From positions 76,313,132-76,377,131 of the forward strand of contig NC_080570.1 in assembly GCF_030247185.1 (NCBI RefSeq): DNA of 64,000 nucleotides, written 5' to 3'. The notes below the pieces were generated by a model. It ran no database searches. It saw only the letters and a program-made list of their open reading frames with translations, and had not been told where the DNA came from. The position numbers were made by a program, and so were the translations under genes. Source of the DNA: Malaya genurostris (Eukaryota > Arthropoda > Insecta > Diptera > Culicidae). Positions 12,656 to 23,290 of the stretch are shown one piece after another. Position 1 is the stretch's first letter; the number at the start of each line of letters is the position of its first letter.

Positions 12656-13221
12656 GCAGTATTTCATTATTAAAATGGTAAAACAATGCTTCAGTTTGGT
12701 ATAACAGCTCGCTTTGCTGTTATTCCGCAACAAAGAGATAACATAATCTATGTAGGTATAAAATTAGAAAAGTTTGAATACTTTGAGAAAACTTTTAAAA
12801 ATCATTAAAGAATTTGTTAAATTGAAAAAAATACAAATTTTGTGTGGTGTCCATTTTATTTTTTTGTTTCAGAATGAACAAACTTAGTAAAATAGTTGTT
12901 CATCGTTATATTTTATTGTGCCATTGATTTGGTATGTATCAAAAATATAGAAATACTTTTCGAACCGTGAATCATGCTTCATTAAAGATAATTCAAATAC
13001 ATTTTAAGTTTAGTCACTGTATTGGAAATACCTCAATTAAATATTAGTCTACTCATGCGGGTGACCATTTTGAGTATTCTGTTTAGCTATTTTAGCTGTT
13101 ATTTCAACCTCACAAATATCACTTTAGCTCTTTTGCTAGTCGGAGACAGGGGCAATAAAACGTATGCCGTATCTATTTTCATCTGATCGGGTAATGTTAC
13201 CAGTAGAGAAATTCAGATATA
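12656..13221. other. AT-rich spacer with one end of a CCCGATCAGATG repeat
   Basis: Contains catctgatcggg at 13180-13191, identical to the right end of the MITE at 55254-55863, so part of a second copy of that family probably lies here. Its left end was not found. Confidence 0.4.
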
Positions 13222-14102
13222 CACGGTCCGCCATCTAACATTTTTTTTCAAACTAGCGGATATTTCGACATTGGTAACCTTAATGTCACTTCTGATTTGA
13301 CAGTTTTATCCTTCCGTTGAACGAAAATGGTTGTGTATACGCTTGAGGAACGCGTGAAAATAGTGCCAACTGGGCATTGTTATCAGCTTGAAGAAGACGC
13401 CGATTTTTGCCAAAAAATCATCTTCTCGGATGAGTCACATTTTTATCTCGGTGGGTATGTTAATAAGCTAAATTGTCGCATCTGGGAGACGGAAAACCCG
13501 CACGTTATCATGGAGAAGCCGATGGATCCTCTAGAGTGACGGTTTGGTGCGGATTTTGGTATGGCGGCATCATTGGGCCATTTTTCTTCGAAAATGAGGC
13601 AGGAGCCGCCGCCACCAATTGCGTCAATTACGAGCACTACCGCGCCATGATTAGCAATTGGTTCTTCCTGTTACTTGAAGAGGAAGACTTGGACACCATT
13701 TGGGCACCTTCTACGCACAGTCTCCGAAGATCGAATTATCAGTCGAAATTCGGATGTTATTTGGCCGCCTCGGAGCTGTGATTTGACGCCGTTAGACTAG
13801 ATCTTTGGGAGGCTGTCAAAGATAAGTGTTATGTGGACAAGCCAGAGACAATTCAAGCCTTGAAGGACAACATTCGTGCAGCCATAGCTGAAATAAAGCT
13901 GCATACAATCGAAAATGTACTAAAAAACTGGACCGACCGTATGGCGTACTGCAAGGCCAGCCGAGGCAGCCATTTGAATAAAATTATATTCCACAATTAA
14001 CCGGAAGGATTGTACTTTAATATGAAAAAATAAATTTTGAAATCGGATGAACCGTTTGTGGTTTATTGCATGTTTTAAAAAAAAGTTACATGGCGGACCC
14101 TG
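13222..14102 (+). mobile_element. Mariner-like element A, internally deleted, both ends present
   Basis: The ends read cacggtccgccat at 13222 and atggcggaccctg at 14090-14102, inverted to each other and flanked by TA at 13220-13221 and 14103-14104. That is the target choice and architecture of the Tc1/mariner superfamily. The 881-bp length is short for a full element (about 1.3 kb), in line with an internal deletion of the transposase gene. Confidence 0.9.
13327..14000 (+). pseudogene. Mariner-family transposase remnant (element A)
   Basis: Starts at ATG with MVVYTLEERVKIV, then jumps directly to the catalytic core (IIFSDESHFYLGGYVNK, first catalytic Asp), so the DNA-binding half is deleted. 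A frameshift near 13530 leads to RVTVWCGFWYGGIIGPFFFE. The block normally carrying the second catalytic Asp is scrambled. RSCDLTPLD (third Asp) is followed by a stop, then a readable C-terminus (KPETIQALKDNIRAAIAE ... WTDRMAYCKASRGSHLN). Non-functional. Confidence 0.88.
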
Positions 14103-14104
14103 TA

Positions 14105-17100
14105 TATTTTGTTCGGACGTTGGCTACGAGAGCACTTGGTAGAACGCTCTATTTTTGCCAACGGGCTGATTTGAACGTTCGCTCTAGCAATGTACTGCGC
14201 TCCTGTTATTTCTGTGTATAAAATTCAAGTAAAATGTGTTAATATTTTTGAAACTGCTGCTTGTAGCATGCTTTGCGATTGATTTCTTATTATTGTCATT
14301 ATAATTGATTTTAATGACAGCATGACATATTAAGATTAGTTTGAAATTTATTTTTCAATACATCTTCAACCATATTGAATATCATCATTTTTAGTGAAAT
14401 CATGGTTATGGTTATCATTACATTATTATGTGTGAGTTTAAGGAATATCACTATAGTGATATTGAACGCGATGACATTTTGTCCATACCCTTTTCGTGTG
14501 ATAATCGATTTTTTTTCTCAGCGGTGATATTCGATAATTTGATATTTTCATAACACTGGTAATAATGTATCTATAACCATAACCAAACCACATACCATGT
14601 GGATGAATTTTAGCTCCATAAAACTGAAATAAACCTTTACCGTATGGAACTTGTATTTATAGCCATAACTGGTTATTTACTCAGACTCCATATTTGATCT
14701 ACTACGAGAAAGGTAGGAGAATGTGGTGACGGCAACAACTTCGATGCCGTCAAAATAGAATCGTGTGAATTTTTCATGGTATCACCGGATATATCTTCAA
14801 CCATCGATCATCGCTGACTGCAGTTACATTTGGGACCATATCAACCATGGATAAGTAAATATCCTAATTACGAGTAAATTTTCAAGTCACTAATCATCTT
14901 TCATTGCGAACGTCTGCACAGAATGACATTTTGCTTTCATAACGTTGTGTGCGGCAATGATGAAAATGTAGCACAATTGAGCCCTTCCGTTCTATGCTGT
15001 AGTGGGCATGTGATGCGAACTAAAATATGCTGCTACTGCCAGTGATGGGACCCAGTGACGTTGTCAGCTGGATGCACGACTCTTGTCTGTTTCCCAGCAG
15101 TATAGTGCCAGGAAGTGGAATCTATAAATAAGTACGGAACTCTCTTTGCCAGTAAAAACGGTTATTCCTTGGGATCGCACATACGTATACTTTCTCACGG
15201 GAAGCAGCAGGGCGGCTCTATATCAATATTTCATTCCGTTGCTCTGTTTACGGAAGAAAATGTCTCCGTACTACTTACGTTGCTCCTCCTACACATTCAT
15301 AATGAATATACATTTCCACATTAGATCTCGTGACAATAGAGATAAACTGTGAAACGTACGAACGGTTCTAGAGTACCAGTGATGTTAACCCGTTCCGGGA
15401 CTGCTGCTTGGACTGAGAGACGTCATTTTTCTTTATATCAAATCAAAATAAATGTGAAATTTCATTTGTGAGCTCTATGAAATGTGATCATCTCCTATTT
15501 TCGGTATCCATCAATTATTCGTGACAGCTATGGTCAGCTGCATTATTTTCGTTTGTGTTCCTGTTCAATTAACGATGAGATGCAAATTCCTGTCCCTTGG
15601 TACTCAAAAGGTTATCCGCTTGGTAATTTCGCTCACCCGCAGTTTTCTCGGTAGGTCTGCCATAGCAGTGAATCCTACTGTACAAAGAAAGCAGCCTACC
15701 AACAGAAGGGCACTGATTTTATGAAAGGAGGCGGGAAAACGTCAGCTAGCGAGATGAGTATTAGTATTTAATATTCATTAGACCAGTGAGTAAGCAGGTT
15801 GCAAATGAACCTGCGTTATTCGTGTTAATAAAGAAAAAAAAAAGGATTCCCACTTGTTCCTTCCTACATTCACCTTGAGCCGGTATAACTGGAACATGGC
15901 AGCGCCATATGAAAGTCGCTGGCCTTTACAAACTACTATGTAATTATCCGTTGTGCACAATCTAGCCCGTATGACTGAAAATTACCATCAAATGAAAGCG
16001 ATGAAAGCCAGCAATCACGATATACGCACAGAGATCCAGAAAGTCGTAATATCTTAGATTAACCGCACCGACGTTGACATCAATTCCTACTGATCGACAA
16101 GTTGGTTAATTATACCAAACCTGCTTCAACCGTACTCTAACTTTGATTTCTCCATTGATTTTATCGTGAACTTGATCTGATGCTGACACACGATCGTGAA
16201 ACTGGGATCGAACGTCTCATTAGTTATTACCCTTCAACTTGAAGCCTATCCGACCCGATACCTTTCTATGTTACACTTTTATGTCAAGTAGCTGTGCACT
16301 GTACAAAATATACTGCAACTTGCAATCAATTCAAATACTTATCTTTGAAGTATGGGAGAAAATTTAACTCCCACATTTGGAATAGTGAACGGTCAGATAA
16401 TGAATTTCCTATGATTTGATTTTATTTGATTTGAACATTTGATTAAAGTAATTAACAATATCATTGAATTGAATTTCAATCGTTTTTCTTTTCGGGTGTA
16501 GCTTAGGTCAAGGGAATTTGAAAGTAAATCAATAACAACGGATTGACTTAACCTCACTAGAATGCATACGAACAATCACGCACAGCACTTAGTCGTTCTC
16601 ACAACAGATGCGACGTTGTTTCATTTGGTATTCATCTGGGAGCTGGTACAGCCAGAAGAAGCATGCACTGAATGACAGCAAAACATGGCTCCCATTTCAA
16701 CATGTGAGCGCCGATCGACGGGGTTCGTTGCGCCATGGAAATGCCATAACAACGCCAAGTCACCGCCATATTCCACGCTCGATGCTGCCGGTGTCGCACG
16801 GGCCGCCAGACCAAGCATGCAATCAGAGTTGGCGAAGCTTTTCGCAATTCACCAACGTGGAACGAGATCAGAGACCTCCCTTAGCGATCGCAAATTTGTT
16901 TTTGTGGCAACCAAGACCTTCTCGGTATAGAAAAACTACCAACGACGGAGCTAGCAGTGGAAGTAATCATTTGCGGTTTCCAGGTGCATATTGTTGCAGT
17001 GAATTGACTGTGCAAATAATAACTAACGAGTAAGAGGGCTTTCACTTTCCACCGGGTTCAGTGCTCAGGGAGTACGGAAATGATGACTTCGATTTGAATT

Positions 17101-19237
17101 GACTGGGGATAGTTGTGCGATTGACCGGTTGGCCTTTTGCGAATCAAGTAACTAGATTAGATTATGAGAACCGGTCTGCCACAAATAACATCCTTCCATC
17201 AATTGCTTGACGTATAGCAGTAGCACTCAAAATGTCAAATCTTCCACTTTGGACTGTACTGAACGAGATGATTGTGTATAAATTGTATAAATTAAGTTGC
17301 ATTCAATTCGGTTGTTCAGTTTGTCCCTTCGTCGCAAATGAAAACAGTGAAGCAACGCAATATCAAAGGCTGTACGACCTGCCAACCACTGCATTAGATT
17401 GAGAGCTTTCGTTTCCTTGTAGATCGTAGCTGAGATTTATTTATAGACTTTCATCCGACGCATAGCTCACAGACTAATGCCACACACGGTGTGTTGCAGT
17501 GATTTTCCTGGCACCCCTCTTTTTCGTCATGTTTCCGCATCCCATGGTGAATGAAGATTGTACTGTTACCGCGTGTGGCCAGAATTAGTGCGGTACATTC
17601 TGTGTTTATTTATGTGTTAATTAAATTCTATTATCCATTAATGCTCGCATACCGCTTGGCGTTGCCGGGTTTGCCAACAGCAATTACAGTCTCCCTTTTG
17701 CCGCAATCCAACACGAGCTGGTCTTGGCTAACAGATACGAAGAACGGACACCTTTCACGTGCCATCCAGCCACCGTCAGTTGCTTGCGCCTGGCTGATTC
17801 GTAAAACGTCGTTCAAATGTCACGCATAAATATTTCGACATGCCCCTACCATCGCTCACTGACGCTCCTAACAGTGCCAGTGGATGGTTGCACTGGGTGA
17901 TGACCGGTACAGTTCGCATCGGGTCGAGTGTTCTGCCCGACAAGTTGACTTTTCAACGCTGTTTGTGGCATAAGGACGGAAGAGATTTCTTGAGTGCTTT
18001 GAGAATCTGCATGTTGAAGAAGTCTGTTTAATTGCGAATTTTCAATATATGCTCACAAGTCGGTCGAGTGTAGCAAAAAAAACCAAATGAAATTACTAAT
18101 TGCTATGCTCATAGTTAGTTATGAGTTGAAAATACTGTGAATAAGTTTATGATTTGATCTAAATTTTTTATGAGATTATAGTTAAATTTGCTGAATGCAA
18201 GTCTAAGCTTCAAACATGTTGGAAATGTTAATGAAATATTCATCCGATAATCGAAAATTATCAATTTCTCTCACTAGTTTTAGATTTATAAATTTTAAAA
18301 CATTCTGTCCTTATGTATGCAGTATAAATAGCCACAGTCTTACCCATTACGCAATGAAAACTACGCCTATCGTGTTATGAGACACTAGGTTTGGACATGG
18401 CTGACGTTATCATGCTTGCTACTACATTCGATCGGCTCCTTCATGAACGCCCGAATGAATGCAACACAATGCAGCGCTGTGCGCCTCGAACCCTGGAATA
18501 TCAGTAATCTATAGCTGAAATCAAAACACATAAAACAGGGTCTAATAATTCTTTGAAGCAGAATTAATCGCTTTATTTATGAGTAATTCCAAGATTAAAC
18601 GTTTGTTTGCCTTTTTGTTGACTTAGGAAGAAAAATCGTACCTATATTCGTAGTTGCCATTATGGTTGCCAGATATACAGAAAAATCTATATTTTCCAGA
18701 TTGTACAGTGTAAAGAATGCAGTCGCGAAAGAAATATTCTGAGCTTTACCCTGGCAGAGCTCACAACTCGTTTTCACAGTTAGACTGTCTATTAATATGA
18801 CATATTCACAGAGTGATGGTTCAGAAAGGTTGAATAATACATCTTCAAAAATGGTTTTTAATTCAATAGGATAGTAGTACTAGCCATGCAATGATTCTGT
18901 ACGCTACAAATCGTGTGCGATATCTGTTGAAACAGAAAGGTTAAACAAAAGAAATGTAATGCCACGACTTTGCTTGACAAAACAGCAAACAGTCAAGTAA
19001 ATTGTCCAACTTTTGCGAGGTCTAGATCAAAAGAGGTTTTGGACGTAACTTGCAGCGCTGACAGCATTTCACATGATTTAGTAAACACTTTAGACTTCTA
19101 CGAAAAAACCTTGGCGACTAGATTTTACGGGTACCTGAACATCTAATCGACTTGGACAATGAAGTCCTCGTTCTAGCGCTGGTGTCTACTGTCGTGCGAT
19201 GAGATTAGACCGATCTTATCCACTAAGTGGATACTGA
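14105..19237. other. Long stretch of mostly unique DNA, no recognised gene
   Basis: Several overlapping open frames (16608-17033, 17551-17829, 15115-15352) are unrecognised and lack supporting splice or homology signals. 'catcttcaaccat'-type motifs recur at about 14360 and 14795. A TATAAATA at about 18323 is not followed by a convincing coding start. Confidence 0.45.
14444..14463. repeat. 20-bp perfect palindrome
   Basis: AATATCACTATAGTGATATT is fully self-complementary. It sits within a stretch that also has inverted gttatggttat / ataaccataac motifs (about 14405 and 14573). Confidence 0.7.
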
Positions 19238-19392
19238 ACTGTGCTTCAAGCAGAAATATTCGAGTTTATGAGTGGTGTGTACAATTCGCACTACAGCAGA
19301 GTATCTCTGGTAGACAAATTTGTTTTGGTTCCGATAGTCAGGCTGGTTCAAAGGCACTTAGTTCGAATGGCTCACGATCGAATCTAGTGATT
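19238..19392 (+). pseudogene. RNase H remnant of an I/R1-type LINE
   Basis: With one frameshift near 19297, the sequence reads TVLQAEIFEF followed by SGRQICFGSDSQAGSKALSS. QAE and SDSQA correspond to the second and third catalytic blocks of the RNase H domain carried by I/R1/Outcast-group LINEs. Only about 50 codons survive. It is distinct from the Jockey-like fragment downstream, because Jockey elements generally lack RNase H. Confidence 0.65.
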
Positions 19393-19610
19393 GTATGTCC
19401 AATTCAAATCAAAGATTTCAGCATTTCATATTTCGCTTAATTCCGAGCATCCTACATTGCACATTGCAAACTCTACTATCACATGACTACTATTCAACGG
19501 GCTGAGTATTATACATGTAAATTCTGCGGGTTTTTGGTTCTCCATACAAATTCTGAATTGAACCTGTAAGGGGCTCTTAAACAGTTCTAGTTGGTTGTCA
19601 GAAATCGATA

Positions 19611-20261
19611 TTCTGTGACGACACAAGTCTGTTAGCCACAGGTAGAAATCTAAGAGTGATCTACAGTCGCCTACAAAGAAGTTTAAATATTTTCAGTGAT
19701 TATCTGTCAAAATGGAAAATTAAACCAAATGCAGCAAAAACGCAATTAATTATCTTTCCTCATAAGCCAAGAGCTTTTTTTCTTAAACCAAACAATAATC
19801 ACATTATCAAATTGAATGGCTTGAAATTGACATGGTCTGATCAACGATCAAGCTTAGCTAAATACTTAGGTTTAACGTACGACAAAAAACTCACTTTCAA
19901 GGATCACATCGAAGGAATCCAGGCAAAGTGTAATAAATATATTAAATGTTTATATCCTCTTATAAACAGAAACTCTAAGCTCTGTCTAAACAACTAATTG
20001 TTAATTTATAAACAAATTTTCAGACCAGCCATGCTTTATGCAGTACCGATTTGGTCAAGTTGTTGTTCCACCAAGAAGAAAACGCTTCGAAGGATTCAGA
20101 GTAAAATTCTGAAAATGATTTTGAAGCGTCCTTCCTGGTTTAGTACAAATGAGTTACACAGACTCACAAATATAGAACCATTAGATGTAATGTCACAAAA
20201 TATTATAAGCAAATTCCGACAAAAATCGATGCTATCTTCAATTGAATCGATTCGCTCTCTG
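19611..20261 (+). pseudogene. Jockey-like LINE reverse transcriptase, C-terminal half
   Basis: Begins at the catalytic motif FCDDTSLLATGR and continues with KWKIKPNAAKTQLIIF, KYLGLTYDKKLTFKDHI, LLIYKQIFRPAMLYAVPIWS and RIQSKILKMIL, the usual order of blocks after the YADD motif in Jockey/Juan elements. A single in-frame TAA at 19995-19997 interrupts an otherwise open frame. The CACGG element is inserted after codon CTG at 20261; beyond it the frame resumes with TAT TAG (21381-21386), the natural ORF2 stop. 5' truncated. Confidence 0.88.
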
Positions 20262-21378
20262 CACGGAACGACCGAAATCAGCATTTTCGCGAAAAATTTA
20301 GTTGATTTGCTGATTTTAGTTAGTTACAACAACTAAAACAACTAAAAAAATCTTACTTTTGCTGATTTAGATTTTTTATTCTCATTCCCTTAATAATAAT
20401 AAAATATTTGTTGAAATGACTATTTTTTTTAGTTGAATTCACAAATTAAACGTACTGTCATTTCTTAGCTAAGGCACACTTCATATCCAGTCAACTAATT
20501 TTTTAGTTGAATTAAAGAAATATAATGTTGTTTTCAACCAATATGAATGGTTGAATTGGCTTCTGCAATCTGCAGCTATATGGCGCCCTGTCACCGAAAC
20601 GGTAACACCTTAATGACTACTAGCCACTAGATGGCACACTACTGCCGAAAAAAAATTCAGACGCGGTTGTCTTTTCTATATTGGCAGGTATAAATACGAT
20701 GTTGTGTTGGAGAAAAAGACATAAACGAAACGTAAACATCTTTTTGAATTTTTTTTCTTCTAAATCACTGTTTCTTCATTCTCACTGAAAACTTTGAGCA
20801 CTCGGAAAACAAAAACCGAATACAAATAGTACACCGGACGGCGCAGCTCGGAAGGTTTGAAGATACAAAAAACCTTCATCACAATTAGAGTGAAACATTC
20901 GAAATTCACATCACTGTTCCGCGTAAAAACATTATTACGCACAATCGCTTCAAGTGCGCACAAATTCTGAATAAATACACTTTCCACTAACAGTTTACGT
21001 AACACATGCGAAAAACATCTAAACAATTTGCGAGCAGTTTCAACAAGACTGTCCCTTTTAGCTTTTTAATGGATTGTTTTGCTTTGACACTGCTGTCCTT
21101 CAGTAATGACGGTGATAGATAAATAGAATCAAAGTTTCTGATTTTAATAACGAAATTAGTTGTCAATGAGAATTTCGTGTTGGATTGAAATATTGCTGGT
21201 TTGTGTCCAGAATATTCGCCAACTAAACACATTCTCTAAAAATAAGAGTTTTTTTCAGCACAGTAAATTCTACATTTTAACTAATTTTATAGTTATTTTG
21301 GAAATTTTGTTGTTAGAATCAACTAATTCAAAAACAGTAATACGAATTAGGCGCAGAGCTAATTTCGGTCGTTCCGTG
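20262..21378 (-). mobile_element. Non-autonomous TIR element, 'CACGGAACGACC' family, copy 2
   Basis: Ends cacggaacgaccgaaat and atttcggtcgttccgtg are flanked by TG at 20260-20261 and 21379-21380. The insertion interrupts the Jockey LINE immediately before its terminal Tyr-stop codons; removing 20262-21380 restores the reading frame, which fixes the 2-bp duplication. It is the reverse complement of copy 1 and lacks the nested hAT MITE and a ~45-bp block near copy-1 position 6350. No transposase gene. Confidence 0.9.
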
Positions 21379-21380
21379 TG

Positions 21381-21525
21381 TATTAGTTAGTAAGTTAGTA
21401 TATAAGTTCCTTTTCCCCATTACACAATACAAGTAGGTTTAGAATTTTCCCTACACAAAAATCTCAGAATTGAGGAAACAAATGATGTCCTCATGGTAAT
21501 AACCAAATCATATATATATAATAGG
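21381..21525 (+). mobile_element. 3' end of the Jockey-like LINE
   Basis: Continues the LINE beyond the MITE: last sense codon TAT, stop TAG at 21384-21386, and about 135 bp of 3' UTR ending near a tatatata tract. The exact end and target duplication were not resolved. Confidence 0.6.
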
Positions 21526-21598
21526 GCTGAAAAGTCATTACTTGTGGCTGAACACCCAATTTAAAACTTTTCTACTTCAGCGCTTGAATATCGCGAGT

Positions 21599-21652
21599 CC
21601 ATTCCACATCTCCAGAAAGATGCAGAACGATCTTTCTGGAGATGTGGAATGG
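21599..21652. repeat. Perfect hairpin, 22-bp arms, 10-nt loop
   Basis: Arms 21599-21620 and 21631-21652 (core tccagaaaga / tctttctgga) are exactly complementary, with loop tgcagaacga. Confidence 0.9.
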
Positions 21653-22044
21653 TGCCGTTTCTGTAAAATTTGTAAATGTGGCAACACTGGCTGCCAATGA
21701 CCACCAGCAAAATGCTTAATCCGATCGAAAGTGCACAGATTGCATTCCACCACCCTGGAATAGAAACCAATTACAAACAACCCACGGTAGCGACATATTG
21801 CTCTGCCCGATTGTTCAGTTAATCAATCTAGTTCTCCGCGCCCCTTTCAGTAATCTCGGTGACCCAATGCGTCCGCATCGTGGCCCTTACGCTAGAATGA
21901 ACTGCAACAAAGCAGGCTCTTCCCTTGGAGATCATTGTTCCAACCCGCACGGTAGGCGTTGTCTGGCGGTGAAAGGCCGGTAAATTAATCTTTCATGAAG
22001 GCCGCCACATCACGCACGCCCATGGTTGATGTTTTCCAGATATC

Positions 22045-22560
22045 TCCCTTGACTATCAATAATTAGTCACCAAAGCCTCTGGCAGTGTAAGTGGCAGAAT
22101 AGTTAATTATTGATTTTTGATATCTAAAGCTCCCTCAAAGGTGCCATTCGATGGAGATATATTTAATTACAATAATTAAACATTTGACAGATTTGTGCAT
22201 TTTCCGGCCCTCCACCCATTCCATCCCCAAACATGCTGCATAAGTGATGAGATATTATTAATTAGCAAACACCTTGCGCTCCATGGGAACATGATTGAGA
22301 CTCACCTCGCTATATCCCACGAGTTGGTCAGTAGATATTCTTGATATAGGAACTGGAGATTGATACGGTTGATTAATTTAATTACTGGAAAACTAATATG
22401 TCCATCAACGGTGTGCTGTCCTCGTGAAGGTTGGTGATCAATTAAAGGATGTGCTGAGCACTGAGGCTGACCGACCCATCAAGCAACGGCATCAAGTTAT
22501 CGTTAATTAATCACTTTATCGTAATAATCAAACAATTCTGCAAAATGTTAGATTCCCGGT
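22045..22560. promoter_or_regulatory. Candidate enhancer: cluster of homeodomain-type TAATTA motifs
   Basis: Within ~500 bp the motifs ataattagtc, agttaattattg, tttaattacaataattaaa, attattaattagc, gattaatttaattac, tcaattaaagg and gttaattaatcac all occur, interspersed with normal-complexity sequence. Such density of TAATTA cores is typical of homeobox-regulated enhancers. No bound factor or target gene can be named. Confidence 0.35.
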
Positions 22561-23160
22561 ATAGAATGATAGCGGTAAAAGTGTTGATTGATATTAGCAG
22601 CTGACGAAACCATCGGTTATGAATAACTATTGAAAGTAAACCTCTTCACGCGGATCATTTCACCCTCAAATAATTAAGGATGAAATTCCGTTTATCTACA
22701 CTAAAAGCAGATGGTCGCTTGCTTGCTGCAACCTACATTCAACGAAACAAGTGATTGGGTTTCGCTCTTCATTTAGTGAATGTTTCCCGAGGTCAATTTG
22801 TAGCCTAGGAAGCGCTATTGCAAATCGATGAATGTTTCAAGTTACTCGATTTGACTTCGAAAACGTTTGATGGTTGGCAGTCAGTAATCAAAATCCACAA
22901 AAAAAAACACACAGGGACAAATAGCTATCATCCGTTCCTATTTCCGGATCATTAGGCACTTCCAAACAACCGCCTTTGCTTCCCCACTTAAGTGCACTTG
23001 ATTGCTCCGAAATGCCAAAATTCGGCAAGTGCAGTCAAAGTCTGCCAACAACTTCAGCCAGTCGCCAAACGTTCGGTTGGTCGGTCGGTTCATGCAGATG
23101 CAAAATAATTTAATCACGCTTCCATTCACTTTCCGGAGTGCTGGGAAACAACAAACGCAG

Positions 23161-23195
23161 TATAAATACTTCAGCACTGGAAAAGCTCAAGCCTG
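23161..23195 (+). promoter_or_regulatory. Possible TATA promoter
   Basis: TATAAATA at 23161-23168 follows unique DNA and is followed ~25 bp downstream by ctcaagcctgcttgag, a short inverted repeat. No convincing coding start lies downstream. Confidence 0.25.
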
Positions 23196-23241
23196 CTTGA
23201 GTTAAGTTTGCAATAATTGAACAAAATAGTACTTGAGAGAA

Positions 23242-23259
23242 CGATGATGATGGTGATGG

Positions 23260-23290
<31 letters not shown>
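23242..23290. repeat. Imperfect GAT microsatellite
   Basis: A run of atg/gat triplets with a few tgg interruptions. Open frames rich in Met or Ser across it are artefacts of the repeat. Confidence 0.9.

Noticed and set aside
16608..17033. 141-codon plus-strand open frame
   Set aside because: Three frames on both strands are open over the same GC-richer block; composition (many Ser/Arg/His/Pro) and absence of motifs suggest chance.
17551..17829. 92-codon frame with hydrophobic start
   Set aside because: Looks superficially membrane-like but matches no family and has an opposing open frame over 17631-17816.
21526..21541. 'gggctgaaaagtc', matching the 3' TIR start of mariner C
   Set aside because: Only 13 bp, with no second end, TA pair or transposase sequence nearby; probably coincidence or an unresolvable scrap.
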